DNA from: UBA7803 sp041608775
GTDB lineage: Bacteria; Pseudomonadota; Gammaproteobacteria; Pseudomonadales; Azotimanducaceae
DNA length: 32,187 nt
Direction: 5' to 3'
Assembly: GCA_041608775.1 (NCBI GenBank)
Contig: JBFISC010000007.1
Span: forward strand, 1-32,187
Shown piece by piece: positions 7,106 to 14,751 of this stretch. Positions within the stretch are counted from its first letter, which is position 1, and every line of letters begins with the position of its first letter. The translations under genes and the position numbers were made by a program. Below the pieces are notes generated by a model, which saw only the letters and a program-made list of their open reading frames with translations, had not been told where the DNA came from and ran no database searches.

Positions 7106-8056
7106 TCAGACCAGGCTGTAGCCGAGGTAGCCGACATAGCCGAGCAGCAGCAGGCCCCCCTCGCCCCGGCTCAACCGCCGCCCGGTGTGGAGAAACAGCA
7201 GTAACACCAAGGCGGCGGCAAGCATCACCCACTGGTCGACGTCGAGCATCCGCCCGCTGACAGGCAGCGGCTGCAGCAGGGCCGACACCCCCAGAATGCC
7301 CAGCAGGTTGAACACGTTGCTGCCGAGCACGTTGCCTACCGCCACGTCGGCGTGGCCGCGCAGGGACGCGATGACCGAGATCGAAAACTCCGGCAGCGAG
7401 GTGCCGACCGCCACGAGCGTCAGCCCCACTACTGCCTCCGACATGCCCAGGCTCCGCGCCAGGTCGACGGCGCCGCCGAGCAGCGATTCGGCACCCGCCA
7501 CCAGCAGCACCAGCCCCGCGACCAGGGCGGCCGCGATGGACAATCCCGAGCGCGGCAGCGCGGTCATCTCCTGCGCCTCCGCCACATGCAGCTCCGCTGC
7601 CGGAACCGCCAGGCCGCGCTCGCTCAAATACGCCCAGAGCAGGTAGGCTCCCAGACTGCCCAGCAGCACCACGGCGTCGAGGCGGACCAGACCGCTGCCG
7701 CCCGCCAGCACGATGTACAGCACGCTGGCTGCCACCACCGTGACCGCATCGCGGCGCAACGCCAGAGGTTTCACCGCCAGCGGCGTGATCAGCGCGCAGA
7801 CGCCGAGAATCAGCAGCACGTTGCCGATGTTGCTGCCGAGCACGTTGCCCACCGCGATGTCCGGACGCTGGTCGATGGCCGCATTCACCGATACCACGAG
7901 CTCTGGCGCCGACGTGCCGAAGCCGACGATGACCAGCCCGCTCATAAGCGGCGACACGCCGAACCGGTTGGCAGCGGATAGAGCTCCGCGGATCAGCAGT
8001 TCACCACCGACGGTGAGCAGCCCGACGCCGATCGCAATGAAGAGAAGACTGTCCAT
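7106..8056 (-). CDS. CaCA-family calcium/sodium antiporter, YrbG-like (second copy)
   Basis: This 316-residue inner-membrane exchanger has two complete alpha repeats: GTSAPE (48-53) with GNVLGSN (70-76), and GTSLPE (218-223) with GNVLGSN (241-247). Both match the family consensus, unlike the first copy at 1299 where one serine is lost. Around ten transmembrane segments and a cytoplasmic linker (about 145-170) are apparent. It belongs to the same family as the first copy, but the linkers and C-termini differ clearly, so this is an old duplication or separate acquisition rather than a recent copy. The ATG at 8056 has no strong ribosome binding site. The gene is downstream of tRNA-Met on the same strand, separated by a hairpin. 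Confidence 0.93.
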   Translation of the reverse strand: MDSLLFIAIGVGLLTVGGELLIRGALSAANRFGVSPLMSGLVIVGFGTSAPELVVSVNAAIDQRPDIAVGNVLGSNIGNVLLILGVCALITPLAVKPLALRRDAVTVVAASVLYIVLAGGSGLVRLDAVVLLGSLGAYLLWAYLSERGLAVPAAELHVAEAQEMTALPRSGLSIAAALVAGLVLLVAGAESLLGGAVDLARSLGMSEAVVGLTLVAVGTSLPEFSISVIASLRGHADVAVGNVLGSNVFNLLGILGVSALLQPLPVSGRMLDVDQWVMLAAALVLLLFLHTGRRLSRGEGGLLLLGYVGYLGYSLV

Positions 8057-8114
8057 GGCCCATCGCCAGCCCGACGTTCACGTGGAGGATGATGCAGGAT
8101 TCACGGCATCGCGT

Positions 8115-8134
8115 CCGCCGCCGGGTGGCGGCGG
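8115..8134 (-). terminator. Hairpin downstream of tRNA-Met
   Basis: CCGCCGCC and GGCGGCGG form a perfect 8-bp stem with a 4-base loop, 23 bases after the tRNA 3' end in the direction of transcription. No T-run follows, so termination would need Rho or would be incomplete. It may instead act as a processing barrier. It lies between the tRNA and the CaCA antiporter gene on the same strand. Confidence 0.4.
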
Positions 8135-8157
8135 TGCGACGACGCTGCGAGGAACAA

Positions 8158-8234
8158 TGGTAGCTACGGTTGGACTTGAACCAACGACCCCAGCATTATG
8201 AATGCTGTGCTCTAACCAGCTGAGCTACGTAGCC
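8158..8234 (-). tRNA. tRNA-Met(CAT), elongator
   Basis: A 77-nt cloverleaf can be drawn by eye. It has acceptor GGCTACG, D arm GCTC with loop AGCTGGTTA and GAGC, anticodon stem CAGCA/TGCTG around loop TTCATAA (anticodon CAT), T arm GTTGG/CCAAC with loop TTCAAGT, and an encoded CCA. The acceptor sequence and GC-poor anticodon stem match elongator rather than initiator tRNA-Met, and CAT in this body is not the isoleucine type. The last acceptor pair is G1-U72, a wobble, where E. coli elongator tRNA has G1-C72. A strong promoter lies just upstream. Confidence 0.96.
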
Positions 8235-8249
8235 AGAGTAGGGCGCGAG

Positions 8250-8278
8250 ATTTTCGTTTCTGGCATGGACTATGTCAA
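8250..8278 (-). promoter_or_regulatory. Sigma-70 promoter of tRNA-Met
   Basis: On the minus strand a perfect TTGACA (8273-8278) is followed after exactly 17 bases by GAAAAT (8250-8255, four of six matches to consensus). The start would fall near 8243, about 9 bases before the mature tRNA. The stretch after the -10 is GC-rich (GCGCCC), as expected for stable-RNA promoters under stringent control. The tRNA-Gln promoter at 12797-12825 has the same design. Confidence 0.75.
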
Positions 8279-8311
8279 TGACCCGCCCGCCTGGCAAGCG
8301 GCCCTGCTGGT

Positions 8312-9076
8312 TCAAGCTTCCATGCTGCCCCGATCCCGCGGTTCCCGGGCGTTACCACCAGGATGGCCACCGGCCACGTCATCGTCCGGCGTATACCCGG
8401 CAAGCTGGCGGTAAATGATGGCAACCATCATCAGGGTCCACGGTATCGTCCAGATCCAGCCGATAACGCTCAGCACGCCGACGATGGCGAGGCCCATGGC
8501 GGCAAGAGACAGCACCGCTACCTCGAAGAACTTCTTGTTCACCAGCCGCACCGACACGATCAGGCAGTCGCTGATGGGAAGGTTCCGCTCGGCCTTGAGC
8601 GGCACGGCCAGGGATAGCGCAAACGTCAGGTAGATGCCCGGGAGCAGCAGCAGCAGAAAGCCGATGAACGTCACCAGGCTCTGCAGGGCGCCGACGGCAA
8701 CGATGGGCAGCAGCTCCCGGTAGAACGCGAACTGATCTTCGAACCGTACCGGGTGGCCGACGCTTCGTTTCAGTCCGAGCACGAACACCCCGGCAACGAA
8801 CGGATAGACGATCATCATGATCACGAGCTGGCTGATGCTGCTGCCGAGCAGCGTCTGATCATCCACACCAAAAACCTGGCCGAGCAGCAGAGAGGCCAGC
8901 ACAACGGCTGCGTAAACCAGCAGCATGCCGCCAACTACGATGCCTTTGATGCCATCGGTCCGCTGCCACGCTTCCCGGATCACCGGCATGATCTCCAGTT
9001 CGGCGCCACCGGCCAGCGTCTTCTCGATGGAGCCGCCGTAGTGGGCCTGCTGCTGGTCGTCGCCCGAGTCATGCAT
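8312..9076 (-). CDS. Unknown polytopic inner-membrane protein
   Basis: This 254-residue protein has about six hydrophobic segments, in pairs near residues 44-65, 82-102, 120-150, 153-165 and 185-222. It begins with a soluble, glutamine- and glycine-rich leader (GGSIEKTLAGGAELEI, about 14-29) and ends with a hydrophilic glycine-rich tail (about 228-254). The general shape recalls small DUF975/YciC-like membrane proteins, but I cannot place it in a named family. GGGAG lies about 11 bases before the ATG at 9076. It sits between ychF (stop at 9112, 35 bases upstream) and tRNA-Met (promoter at 8250-8278), so it is probably the last gene of the rplY-pth-ychF transcript. Confidence 0.75.
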   Translation of the reverse strand: MHDSGDDQQQAHYGGSIEKTLAGGAELEIMPVIREAWQRTDGIKGIVVGGMLLVYAAVVLASLLLGQVFGVDDQTLLGSSISQLVIMMIVYPFVAGVFVLGLKRSVGHPVRFEDQFAFYRELLPIVAVGALQSLVTFIGFLLLLLPGIYLTFALSLAVPLKAERNLPISDCLIVSVRLVNKKFFEVAVLSLAAMGLAIVGVLSVIGWIWTIPWTLMMVAIIYRQLAGYTPDDDVAGGHPGGNAREPRDRGSMEA

Positions 9077-9111
9077 CCGTTCGGCTACTCCCTCGTTGAC
9101 GAGAGGTCGGC

Positions 9112-10203
9112 TCAGACATTGAATCGGAACAGAATCACGTCACCGTCCTGAACCACGTACTCCTTCCCTTCCAGCCGCCACCTGCCGGCATCCTTCGCGC
9201 CCTGCTCACCCCCACAGCCGACGTAGTCCTGGTAGGCGATGACCTCTGCCCGGATGAAGCCCTTCTCGAAATCCGTGTGGATCACGGCGGCAGCCTGAGG
9301 AGCGCGGGCGCCGATGGGAATGGTCCAGGCCCTCGCTTCCTTGGGCCCCGCAGTGAAGAAGTGATGCAGCCCGAGCAGATGATACCCGGCTCGGATCACT
9401 CGATTCAGCCCCGGCTCCTCGATGCCGAGCGCTTCCAGGAAGTCAGCTTTCTCGTCTTCCTCCAGCTCCGCGATCTCGGCCTCGATCTTGTTGCAGATGG
9501 GCACGACCTCGGAGCCCTCCGCCTCGGCCAGCTCGACCACCGCATCGAGCATCGGGTTGTCCTCGAACCCATCTTCAGCCACGTTGGCGATGTAAAGCAC
9601 CGGCTTGGCGGTGAGCAGGTGGAAATCCCGCAGGCGCCGGCTCTCCTCCGGCGCCAGTCCCAGAGACCTGACCGGGCGACCGTCGTTGAGCGCGGAACGC
9701 ACCTTCTCCAGAACCTCGAGCAGAGCCTTCGCCTCCTTGTCGCCGGCATTGGCCGTGCGCCGGGTCCGCTCGTAGCCGCGCTCCACGGTCTCGAGATCCG
9801 CCAGGGCGAGCTCGGTGTTGATGACCTCGATGTCGTCACGCGGCGAAACCTTGCCGGCAACGTGGACGACGTTGTCGTCGACGAAGCAGCGGACCACATG
9901 CGCGATGGCTTCCGTCTCACGGATGTGGGCCAGGAACTGGTTGCCGAGTCCCTCGCCTTTCGAGGCCCCGGCGACCAAACCGGCAATGTCGACGAACTCC
10001 ATGGCGGACGGCACGATCTTCGCGGAACCGGCGAGCTTCGCCACCTCATCGAGCCTCCCGTCCGGCACGGGCACGACCCCGGTGTTGGGATCAATGGTGC
10101 AGAACGGAAAGTTCTCCGCGTCGATCCCCGCGCGGGTCAGGGCGTTGAACAACGTGGATTTCCCTACGTTGGGCATTCCGACGATACCGCACTTGAATCC
10201 CAT
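9112..10203 (-). CDS. ychF: Redox-regulated ATPase YchF (OLA1 family)
   Basis: This universally conserved Obg-related P-loop NTPase of 363 residues binds ribosomes and, unlike most of its superfamily, prefers ATP. The P-loop is GMPNVGKST (9-17), the G3 motif is DIAG (72-75), and the altered G4 motif NVAE (207-210) replaces the NKxD that would give guanine specificity. A coiled-coil insertion lies at about 130-175, and a C-terminal TGS domain ends in the typical VQDGDVILFRFNV. The length is standard. The ATG follows directly on the pth stop codon (TGA then ATG, no spacer), so the two are translationally coupled. ychF after pth is a classic gammaproteobacterial pair. Confidence 0.98.
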   Translation of the reverse strand: MGFKCGIVGMPNVGKSTLFNALTRAGIDAENFPFCTIDPNTGVVPVPDGRLDEVAKLAGSAKIVPSAMEFVDIAGLVAGASKGEGLGNQFLAHIRETEAIAHVVRCFVDDNVVHVAGKVSPRDDIEVINTELALADLETVERGYERTRRTANAGDKEAKALLEVLEKVRSALNDGRPVRSLGLAPEESRRLRDFHLLTAKPVLYIANVAEDGFEDNPMLDAVVELAEAEGSEVVPICNKIEAEIAELEEDEKADFLEALGIEEPGLNRVIRAGYHLLGLHHFFTAGPKEARAWTIPIGARAPQAAAVIHTDFEKGFIRAEVIAYQDYVGCGGEQGAKDAGRWRLEGKEYVVQDGDVILFRFNV

Positions 10204-10815
10204 TCAGTCGTCTTCCCTGGATGATGGCGGCGTTTCCCGGCTGTGCAGATCGGTCATGGCTTTTTCCAGATCGCCGGCCAGCAGGTACCGCAGAACCGAC
10301 TCGGGGAGCTGGTAGGCCTCGGCCATCAGGCGCCGTTCCGCCTCCGGCATGCGCACGGAGGTGAGGTAGGCGGTGACTCGGCTGCGGTCGCCCGGGTGGC
10401 CGACCCCGATGCGCAGACGCAGGAAGTCGCGGCTGTTGCCGAGCCCGGCGATCACGCTGCGGATGCCGTTGTGACCGTTGTCTCCCCCACCCGACTTGAT
10501 CCGCACCACGCCCGGCTCGAACGCCATCTCGTCGTAGGCGATCAGGATCTCCGACGGCTGCAGCTTGTAGAACCTGGCCAGGGCGCCAACCGCATCACCA
10601 GACAGGTTCACGTAGGTCAGTGGCACCAGCAGCCGGACTTCGTGCCCGGCAACCTCGCCCCGCCCGACCAGCCCTTTGAAGCGGGCCTCTTCTGCAAGCG
10701 GAATCCGATAGCGCTCGGCCAGCGCAACGACGAAGTCGGCGCCCACGTTGTGGCGGGTGTCCTGATACTGCGGGCCCGGGTTTCCCAGGCCCGCAATCAG
10801 GCGGATGGCCGGCAT
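10204..10815 (-). CDS. pth: Peptidyl-tRNA hydrolase
   Basis: Pth recycles tRNA by cleaving peptidyl-tRNAs that drop off the ribosome. The 203-residue protein has the N-terminal GLGNPGPQYQDTRHN signature, which contains the catalytic histidine. It also has VPLTYVNLSG, the AYDEM strand with the catalytic aspartate, and GGGDNGHNGIRS, which supplies substrate-binding asparagines. The C-terminal extension (DLHSRETPPSSREDD) is polar. I chose the ATG at 10815 because MPAIRLIAGLGNPG matches the usual start; a TTG at 10830 is also open. The distance from the rplY stop is 11 bases, so it is co-transcribed with rplY, and its stop abuts the ychF start. Confidence 0.97.
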   Translation of the reverse strand: MPAIRLIAGLGNPGPQYQDTRHNVGADFVVALAERYRIPLAEEARFKGLVGRGEVAGHEVRLLVPLTYVNLSGDAVGALARFYKLQPSEILIAYDEMAFEPGVVRIKSGGGDNGHNGIRSVIAGLGNSRDFLRLRIGVGHPGDRSRVTAYLTSVRMPEAERRLMAEAYQLPESVLRYLLAGDLEKAMTDLHSRETPPSSREDD

Positions 10816-10826
10816 GACCGCGCTGG

Positions 10827-11537
10827 TCAATCCTTGTCGTTCTCTTCGCCTTCGGCTTCGCCCTCGGTTTCCTCTTCGTCGGCCCTGGCCTCCGCGGACT
10901 CGGCCGCGGCGGCAGCTGCCGCTTCCTCATCGGCCTCCTCGTCGGCACCCGGGCCACGAGGCGCCAGCACCGTGACGACGCTGGAGTCGTAATCTTCGCC
11001 CTGGTTCAGCGCCAGGATGGTGACGTTCGGCGGCAGCTTGAGGTCGGACAGGTGAACGGAGTCACCCAGATCCAGCTCGGCCATGTCCACCTCGATGTAC
11101 TCGGGAAGATCCTTCGGCAGGCAGCGGATCTCCACCTCGTTCATGTTGTGCACGATGCTGCCATCGTTGAGACGCACGCCGACGCACTTCTCCTCGTTGA
11201 TGAAGTGCAGGGGAATGTGCACGTCGAGCTCCTGGTCGGCGCGAATGCGCAGGAAGTCGATGTGCTCAACCTTGTCCGACGCCGGATTGCGCTGGACGTC
11301 GCGCACTACCGCCTGCTGGGCGTCACCTTCGACGACCACGTTGAGCACCTGGGAATAGAAGGATTCCGACTCCAGCGCCTTCCTCAACGCGTTGGCGTTG
11401 AAGGTCAGCGACTGTGGCTCGCGGCCACCTCCGTAGATGATCCCCGGGACCCGTTCGCCCGCGCGACGCAGGCGGCGGCTCGCACCTTTCCCCACGTCCT
11501 TGCGCGCTTCTGCCTGTACCTCGATCTGCTGACGCAT
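10827..11537 (-). CDS. rplY: 50S ribosomal protein L25, long form (Ctc type)
   Basis: L25 binds 5S rRNA in the central protuberance. This 236-residue protein is the long two-domain form. It has an N-terminal 5S-binding domain (about 1-95, with GIIYGGGREP and VQRNPASDKVEHIDFLR) and a C-terminal TL5/Ctc beta domain (about 96-190). A low-complexity tail (about 193-236) is made almost only of Glu, Asp and Ala, ending in GEENDKD. Such acidic tails are common in non-enteric relatives, while E. coli has only the first domain. AGGAG lies 9 bases before the ATG. The gene is separated from prs by 87 bases, and pth follows by 11 bases. Confidence 0.97.
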   Translation of the reverse strand: MRQQIEVQAEARKDVGKGASRRLRRAGERVPGIIYGGGREPQSLTFNANALRKALESESFYSQVLNVVVEGDAQQAVVRDVQRNPASDKVEHIDFLRIRADQELDVHIPLHFINEEKCVGVRLNDGSIVHNMNEVEIRCLPKDLPEYIEVDMAELDLGDSVHLSDLKLPPNVTILALNQGEDYDSSVVTVLAPRGPGADEEADEEAAAAAAAESAEARADEEETEGEAEGEENDKD

Positions 11538-11624
11538 GATCGTCTGCTCCTGTCTGTTGAAACGTTGATGTCGAGCGCCGGACCCGCGACCAGATCCGGC
11601 TCCACACGCACCGTCAGTCGATGT

Positions 11625-12569
11625 TCAGCGGAACATCGCGCTGATGGATTCTTCGTTGCTCACCCGGCGGATCGCCTCGGCAAGCAGGCGATCAAGGCTG
11701 AGCTGAGCAATCTTGGCGCAGCTCTCGGCGCCGGGGCCGAGCGGGATGGTGTCGGTCACGACCATCTCGTCGAGCTCGGATTCCGCGATCCGCTCCAGCG
11801 CCGGTCCGGACAGCACCGGATGGGTGATGTATGCCACGACCTTGGCGGCGCCATGCTCCTTCAGGGCAAGCGCGGCGGCGCACAGGGTGCCGGCGGTGTC
11901 GACGATGTCGTCGACCATCACGCAGGTCTTGCCCACCACGTCGCCGATGACGTTCATCACCCGGCTCTCGTTGGCCTGAGGGCGCCGCTTGTCGATGATC
12001 GCCAGGTCGAGGTCGTCGGCCTGTTTGGCGATCGCGCGAGCCCGGACGACGCCGCCGATGTCCGGCGAGACGATGATCGGGTTGGCGTATTCCCGGGTGA
12101 TCATATGATCCACCAGCACCGGGGACGCGTAGACGTTATCCACCGGCATCTTGAAGAAGCCCTGAATCTGGTCCGCGTGCAGATCCACCGTGAGCAGCCG
12201 GTCGATGCCGACGGCGTCCAGCATGTCGGCGACCACCTTCGCGCTGATCGCCACCCGGGCAGAGCGCGGCCGGCGGTCCTGGCGGGCGTAGCCGAAATAG
12301 GGGATCACCGCGGTGATCCGCGACGCCGAGGAGCGGCGCATGGCATCCGCCATGATCATCAGCTCCATCAGGTTGTCGTTGGTGGGCGCACACGTCGACT
12401 GCAGCAGGAACACGTCCTCGCCCCGCACGTTCTCCTCGATCTCGAAGCTCACCTCGCCGTCGCTGAAACGACCGACCGTGGCCTGACCCAGCTCCTTGCG
12501 CATCTCACGGACGACGCGCTCTGCAAGCAGCCGATTGGAGCTGCCCGCAAATATCCTGAGATTCGCCAC
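11625..12569 (-). CDS. prs: Ribose-phosphate pyrophosphokinase (PRPP synthase)
   Basis: This enzyme makes PRPP from ribose-5-phosphate and ATP for purine, pyrimidine, NAD, histidine and tryptophan synthesis. The 314-residue protein matches the bacterial class I length (E. coli 315). The flexible loop and ATP site are RITAVIPYFGYARQDRR (84-100), the metal site is DLHADQIQGFF (129-139), and the PRPP-binding loop is DDIVDTAGTL (220-229). The start is a GTG with AGGGG 8 bases upstream. The frame stays open for another 53 codons upstream, but that part runs through tRNA-Gln and cannot be coding. With only 37 bases between tRNA and start codon and no promoter there, the mRNA is probably released from a tRNA-Gln precursor. 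Confidence 0.97.
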   Translation of the reverse strand: MANLRIFAGSSNRLLAERVVREMRKELGQATVGRFSDGEVSFEIEENVRGEDVFLLQSTCAPTNDNLMELMIMADAMRRSSASRITAVIPYFGYARQDRRPRSARVAISAKVVADMLDAVGIDRLLTVDLHADQIQGFFKMPVDNVYASPVLVDHMITREYANPIIVSPDIGGVVRARAIAKQADDLDLAIIDKRRPQANESRVMNVIGDVVGKTCVMVDDIVDTAGTLCAAALALKEHGAAKVVAYITHPVLSGPALERIAESELDEMVVTDTIPLGPGAESCAKIAQLSLDRLLAEAIRRVSNEESISAMFR

Positions 12570-12606
12570 TGTTGCTGTCCCCTGAAACCGAGCGTACGAA
12601 GGATGA

Positions 12607-12681
12607 TGGCTGGGGTGGGAGGATTCGAACCTCCGAATGCCGGGATCAAAACCCGGTGCCTTACCGCTTGGCGACACCCCA
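12607..12681 (-). tRNA. tRNA-Gln(TTG)
   Basis: A 75-nt cloverleaf is clear: acceptor TGGGGTG/CACCCCA, D stem GCC/GGC, anticodon stem CCGGG/CCCGG around loop TTTTGAT (anticodon TTG), T arm GGAGG/CCTCC with TTCGAAT, and discriminator G with an encoded CCA. The U1-A72 end pair is the known identity feature for glutaminyl-tRNA synthetase. The gene is upstream of prs on the same strand, as in other gammaproteobacteria. Confidence 0.97.
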
Positions 12682-12796
12682 CCAGAAACCGTCAGGACGG
12701 CGACGCCGGCCTTCAGCGCTTTGCTCAACGCGCTGACACCTAACCCCTGGCACCGATCGCGTGACGCAGTGCGCTGCCCGGCGCGCGAGGGGCGCT

Positions 12797-12825
12797 ATTG
12801 TGCGCACGGCCCGGGTGGCTGTCAA
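12797..12825 (-). promoter_or_regulatory. Sigma-70 promoter upstream of tRNA-Gln and prs
   Basis: On the minus strand a perfect TTGACA (12820-12825) is spaced 17 bases from CACAAT (12797-12802, four of six). A GC-rich GCGCCCC discriminator follows, and the start would lie near 12790. This leaves a leader of about 110 bases before tRNA-Gln, with no gene that I can see. The layout is the same as at the tRNA-Met promoter. It should drive tRNA-Gln, prs and perhaps the genes beyond. Confidence 0.7.
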
Positions 12826-12851
12826 ACTCATTATCCCGCCGAATCAACAGC

Positions 12852-13433
12852 TTAGATTTCCCACCGGGACACGGCCAGGCGCACCCGGTAGGGCCCGCGC
12901 CGGGCCGTGAGCCGATAGGGCAGGACCTGCCCCGAAGCGTCGTCGGCAACTGCCTGATGGCGTTCGAGCTGCACCTGCCAGTCGAGCTGGCTGAATCCGG
13001 TGAGCCGGTCCTCGCCGTCACGCGTCTGCGCGGTGGCGGGCACCCCGGGCGCAGGCCGCCCGCGGACCCAGTGGGGCAGCACGGCGAGCGGCAGACTCCA
13101 CCCCAGGTGGCGAGTCATCACGGCTTCCGCGGGGCCGCGGTCGAGCACCGAGCCGTCCGCATCGGTCAGCTCCAGGTAGTCACCGGCGCCGGCCAGACGC
13201 ACGCGTCCCTGGCCGAGCGGCCCCCACAGGTCAATGCTGAAGGCATCGTCCCGCTGCTGCCAGAGAATCCGCGCCGAGAAGCTCTCCGCGGCATCCACCA
13301 CGCCGATCTTGCCTCGCAGATTGAAGCCCCCATCCGCCGGACCCGGGCTCGGCACGGCCGCGCAGCCGGCCAGGCCGATCAGCCATAACACTATGAAAAC
13401 CAGGCGGTTACGTGGCACAGGTAACGGATTCAC
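12852..13433 (-). CDS. lolB: Outer-membrane lipoprotein insertion protein LolB
   Basis: LolB receives lipoproteins from LolA and inserts them into the outer membrane. The 193-residue precursor has a lipoprotein signal peptide with lipobox LAGC (C24 becomes the lipidated residue). There is no aspartate at the +2 position (CAAV), so it should itself go to the outer membrane. The mature part has the expected strands, for example FNLRGKIGV, SFSARILWQQ, IDLWGPLGQGRVRL and LPHWVRGRPAPG. The ending RVRLAVSRWEI fits the usual LolB C-terminus. It is divergent from hemA with 49 bases between starts, the arrangement of many gammaproteobacteria. In relatives ispE follows lolB; here it does not. Confidence 0.92.
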   Translation of the reverse strand: MNPLPVPRNRLVFIVLWLIGLAGCAAVPSPGPADGGFNLRGKIGVVDAAESFSARILWQQRDDAFSIDLWGPLGQGRVRLAGAGDYLELTDADGSVLDRGPAEAVMTRHLGWSLPLAVLPHWVRGRPAPGVPATAQTRDGEDRLTGFSQLDWQVQLERHQAVADDASGQVLPYRLTARRGPYRVRLAVSRWEI

Positions 13434-13446
13434 GACACCTTGACTC

Positions 13447-13455
13447 TGCTATGAT
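13447..13455 (+). promoter_or_regulatory. Extended -10 promoter for hemA
   Basis: TGC (13447-13449) followed by TATGAT (13450-13455) makes an extended -10 element with five of six matches. No good -35 is present, which extended -10 promoters can do without. The start would be near 13462, giving a leader of about 20 bases before the hemA ATG at 13483. It lies in the 49-bp gap shared with divergent lolB. Confidence 0.5.
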
Positions 13456-13482
13456 ACGCGGTCAACCCGGCAGCTCTGAGTC

Positions 13483-14736
13483 ATGGCGATACTGGCATAC
13501 GGCGTTAACTATCGCACGGCGCCCCTAGAGGTACGGGAACGCATCGCGTTTCCGGAGGAAGGGATCGTCGCCGCGCTGCACGCCATCCTCCAGACCGTGC
13601 CCAGCGTCTCCGAGGCCGCCATCGTCTCGACCTGCAACCGCACCGAACTCTACGCCGCCCTGGACCCCGCCGACGAGGGCCTGATTCCCGCCTGGCTGGC
13701 GAGCTACCGGGCCGTGGAACCCGGCGAGCTCGCAAGCATGGCCTACAGCTACTGGGACGCCGACGCCGCCCGACACATCATTCGGGTTGCGTCGGGTCTG
13801 GATTCCCAAGTGCTCGGCGAGCCCCAGATCCTCGGTCAGGTGAAGACCGCCTACGAGATCGCCCGCAATGCCGGCACCCTCGGCCCGGAGCTCAACCTGC
13901 TCTCCCAGGTCACGCTGAGCGCCGCCAAACGGGTGCGCACCGACACCGACATCGGGCGCAACCCGGTATCGGTCGCGTACGCCGCGGTGGTCATGGCTCA
14001 GCAGATCTTCTCCGACCTCAAGAGCAAGCGCGCGCTGCTGCTCGGGGCCGGCGAAACGATCCAGAGGGTGGCCGAGCATCTCAACGAGCTCGGCATCGGC
14101 ACGATGGGCGTGGCCAATCGGACCCTGGCAAACGCCGAGACGCTGGCCGCCCGCTTCAACGGCCGTGCCATGCAGCTCACGGACGTGGCCAACCATCTGC
14201 ACGAGTACGACATCGTGATCGCCTCCACCGGCAGCGCCCTGCCGGTGCTCGGCAAGGGCGCCGTGGAACATGCCATCCGCCTGCGCCGGCGACGACCGAT
14301 GTTCATCGTCGACATCGCCATCCCCCGCGACGTGGAGCCCGAGGTAGCCGATCTGTCGGACGTGTATCTGTACACCATCGACGATCTGACCGAGATCATC
14401 GAGGAGAACGTGCGCCAGCGCCGGATGGCGGCGGAGTCGGCCGAGACGCTGGTGGACGACGGCGCCAGCCGCTACCTGCGGGAGCGTCGCGCACATCAGG
14501 CCCGGGCCCTGCTGCGGAGCTTTCGGGACCAGGCTGAGGCCATCAAGTCTATTGAGCTTGAACGGGCCCTCCGGGATCTCAAGAGCGGGGGCGACCCGGA
14601 AGCCGTGCTCAACGCCCTGGCCCGCTCGATTACCAACAAACTCATCCACCAGCCGACCGTCGCGATCCGCGATGCCAGCGCCGAGGGGCGCGCCGATCTG
14701 CTGGATTACCTGAAGACGCTCTACCGTCTCGACTGA
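13483..14736 (+). CDS. hemA: Glutamyl-tRNA reductase
   Basis: HemA reduces glutamyl-tRNA to glutamate-1-semialdehyde, the first committed step of tetrapyrrole synthesis by the C5 route. The 417-residue protein has GVNYRTAPLEVRER (7-20) and the catalytic cysteine C51 in STCNRTELY. It also has the tRNA-binding and catalytic stretch SGLDSQVLGEPQILGQVK, the NADPH-binding segment ALLLGAGETIQ, and a C-terminal helical dimerisation domain. The length matches the family. The ATG at 13483 has little Shine-Dalgarno signal, and an extended -10 promoter lies just upstream. prfA starts 15 bases after the stop, the usual hemA-prfA-prmC order. Confidence 0.98.
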   Translation: MAILAYGVNYRTAPLEVRERIAFPEEGIVAALHAILQTVPSVSEAAIVSTCNRTELYAALDPADEGLIPAWLASYRAVEPGELASMAYSYWDADAARHIIRVASGLDSQVLGEPQILGQVKTAYEIARNAGTLGPELNLLSQVTLSAAKRVRTDTDIGRNPVSVAYAAVVMAQQIFSDLKSKRALLLGAGETIQRVAEHLNELGIGTMGVANRTLANAETLAARFNGRAMQLTDVANHLHEYDIVIASTGSALPVLGKGAVEHAIRLRRRRPMFIVDIAIPRDVEPEVADLSDVYLYTIDDLTEIIEENVRQRRMAAESAETLVDDGASRYLRERRAHQARALLRSFRDQAEAIKSIELERALRDLKSGGDPEAVLNALARSITNKLIHQPTVAIRDASAEGRADLLDYLKTLYRLD

Positions 14737-14751
14737 CCCGCGAGCAACAGA

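Noticed and set aside
10827..10960. The Glu/Asp/Ala-rich end of rplY as a repeat element or frameshift
   Set aside because: Acidic, low-complexity tails are usual for long-form L25, and the frame stays consistent to the stop.
12570..12728. N-terminal extension of prs by 53 codons
   Set aside because: It runs through tRNA-Gln; the GTG at 12569 has a good ribosome binding site and gives the family length.
13440..13455. TTGACT and TATGAT near hemA as a -35/-10 pair
   Set aside because: They are only 4 bases apart; I kept only the extended -10 reading.
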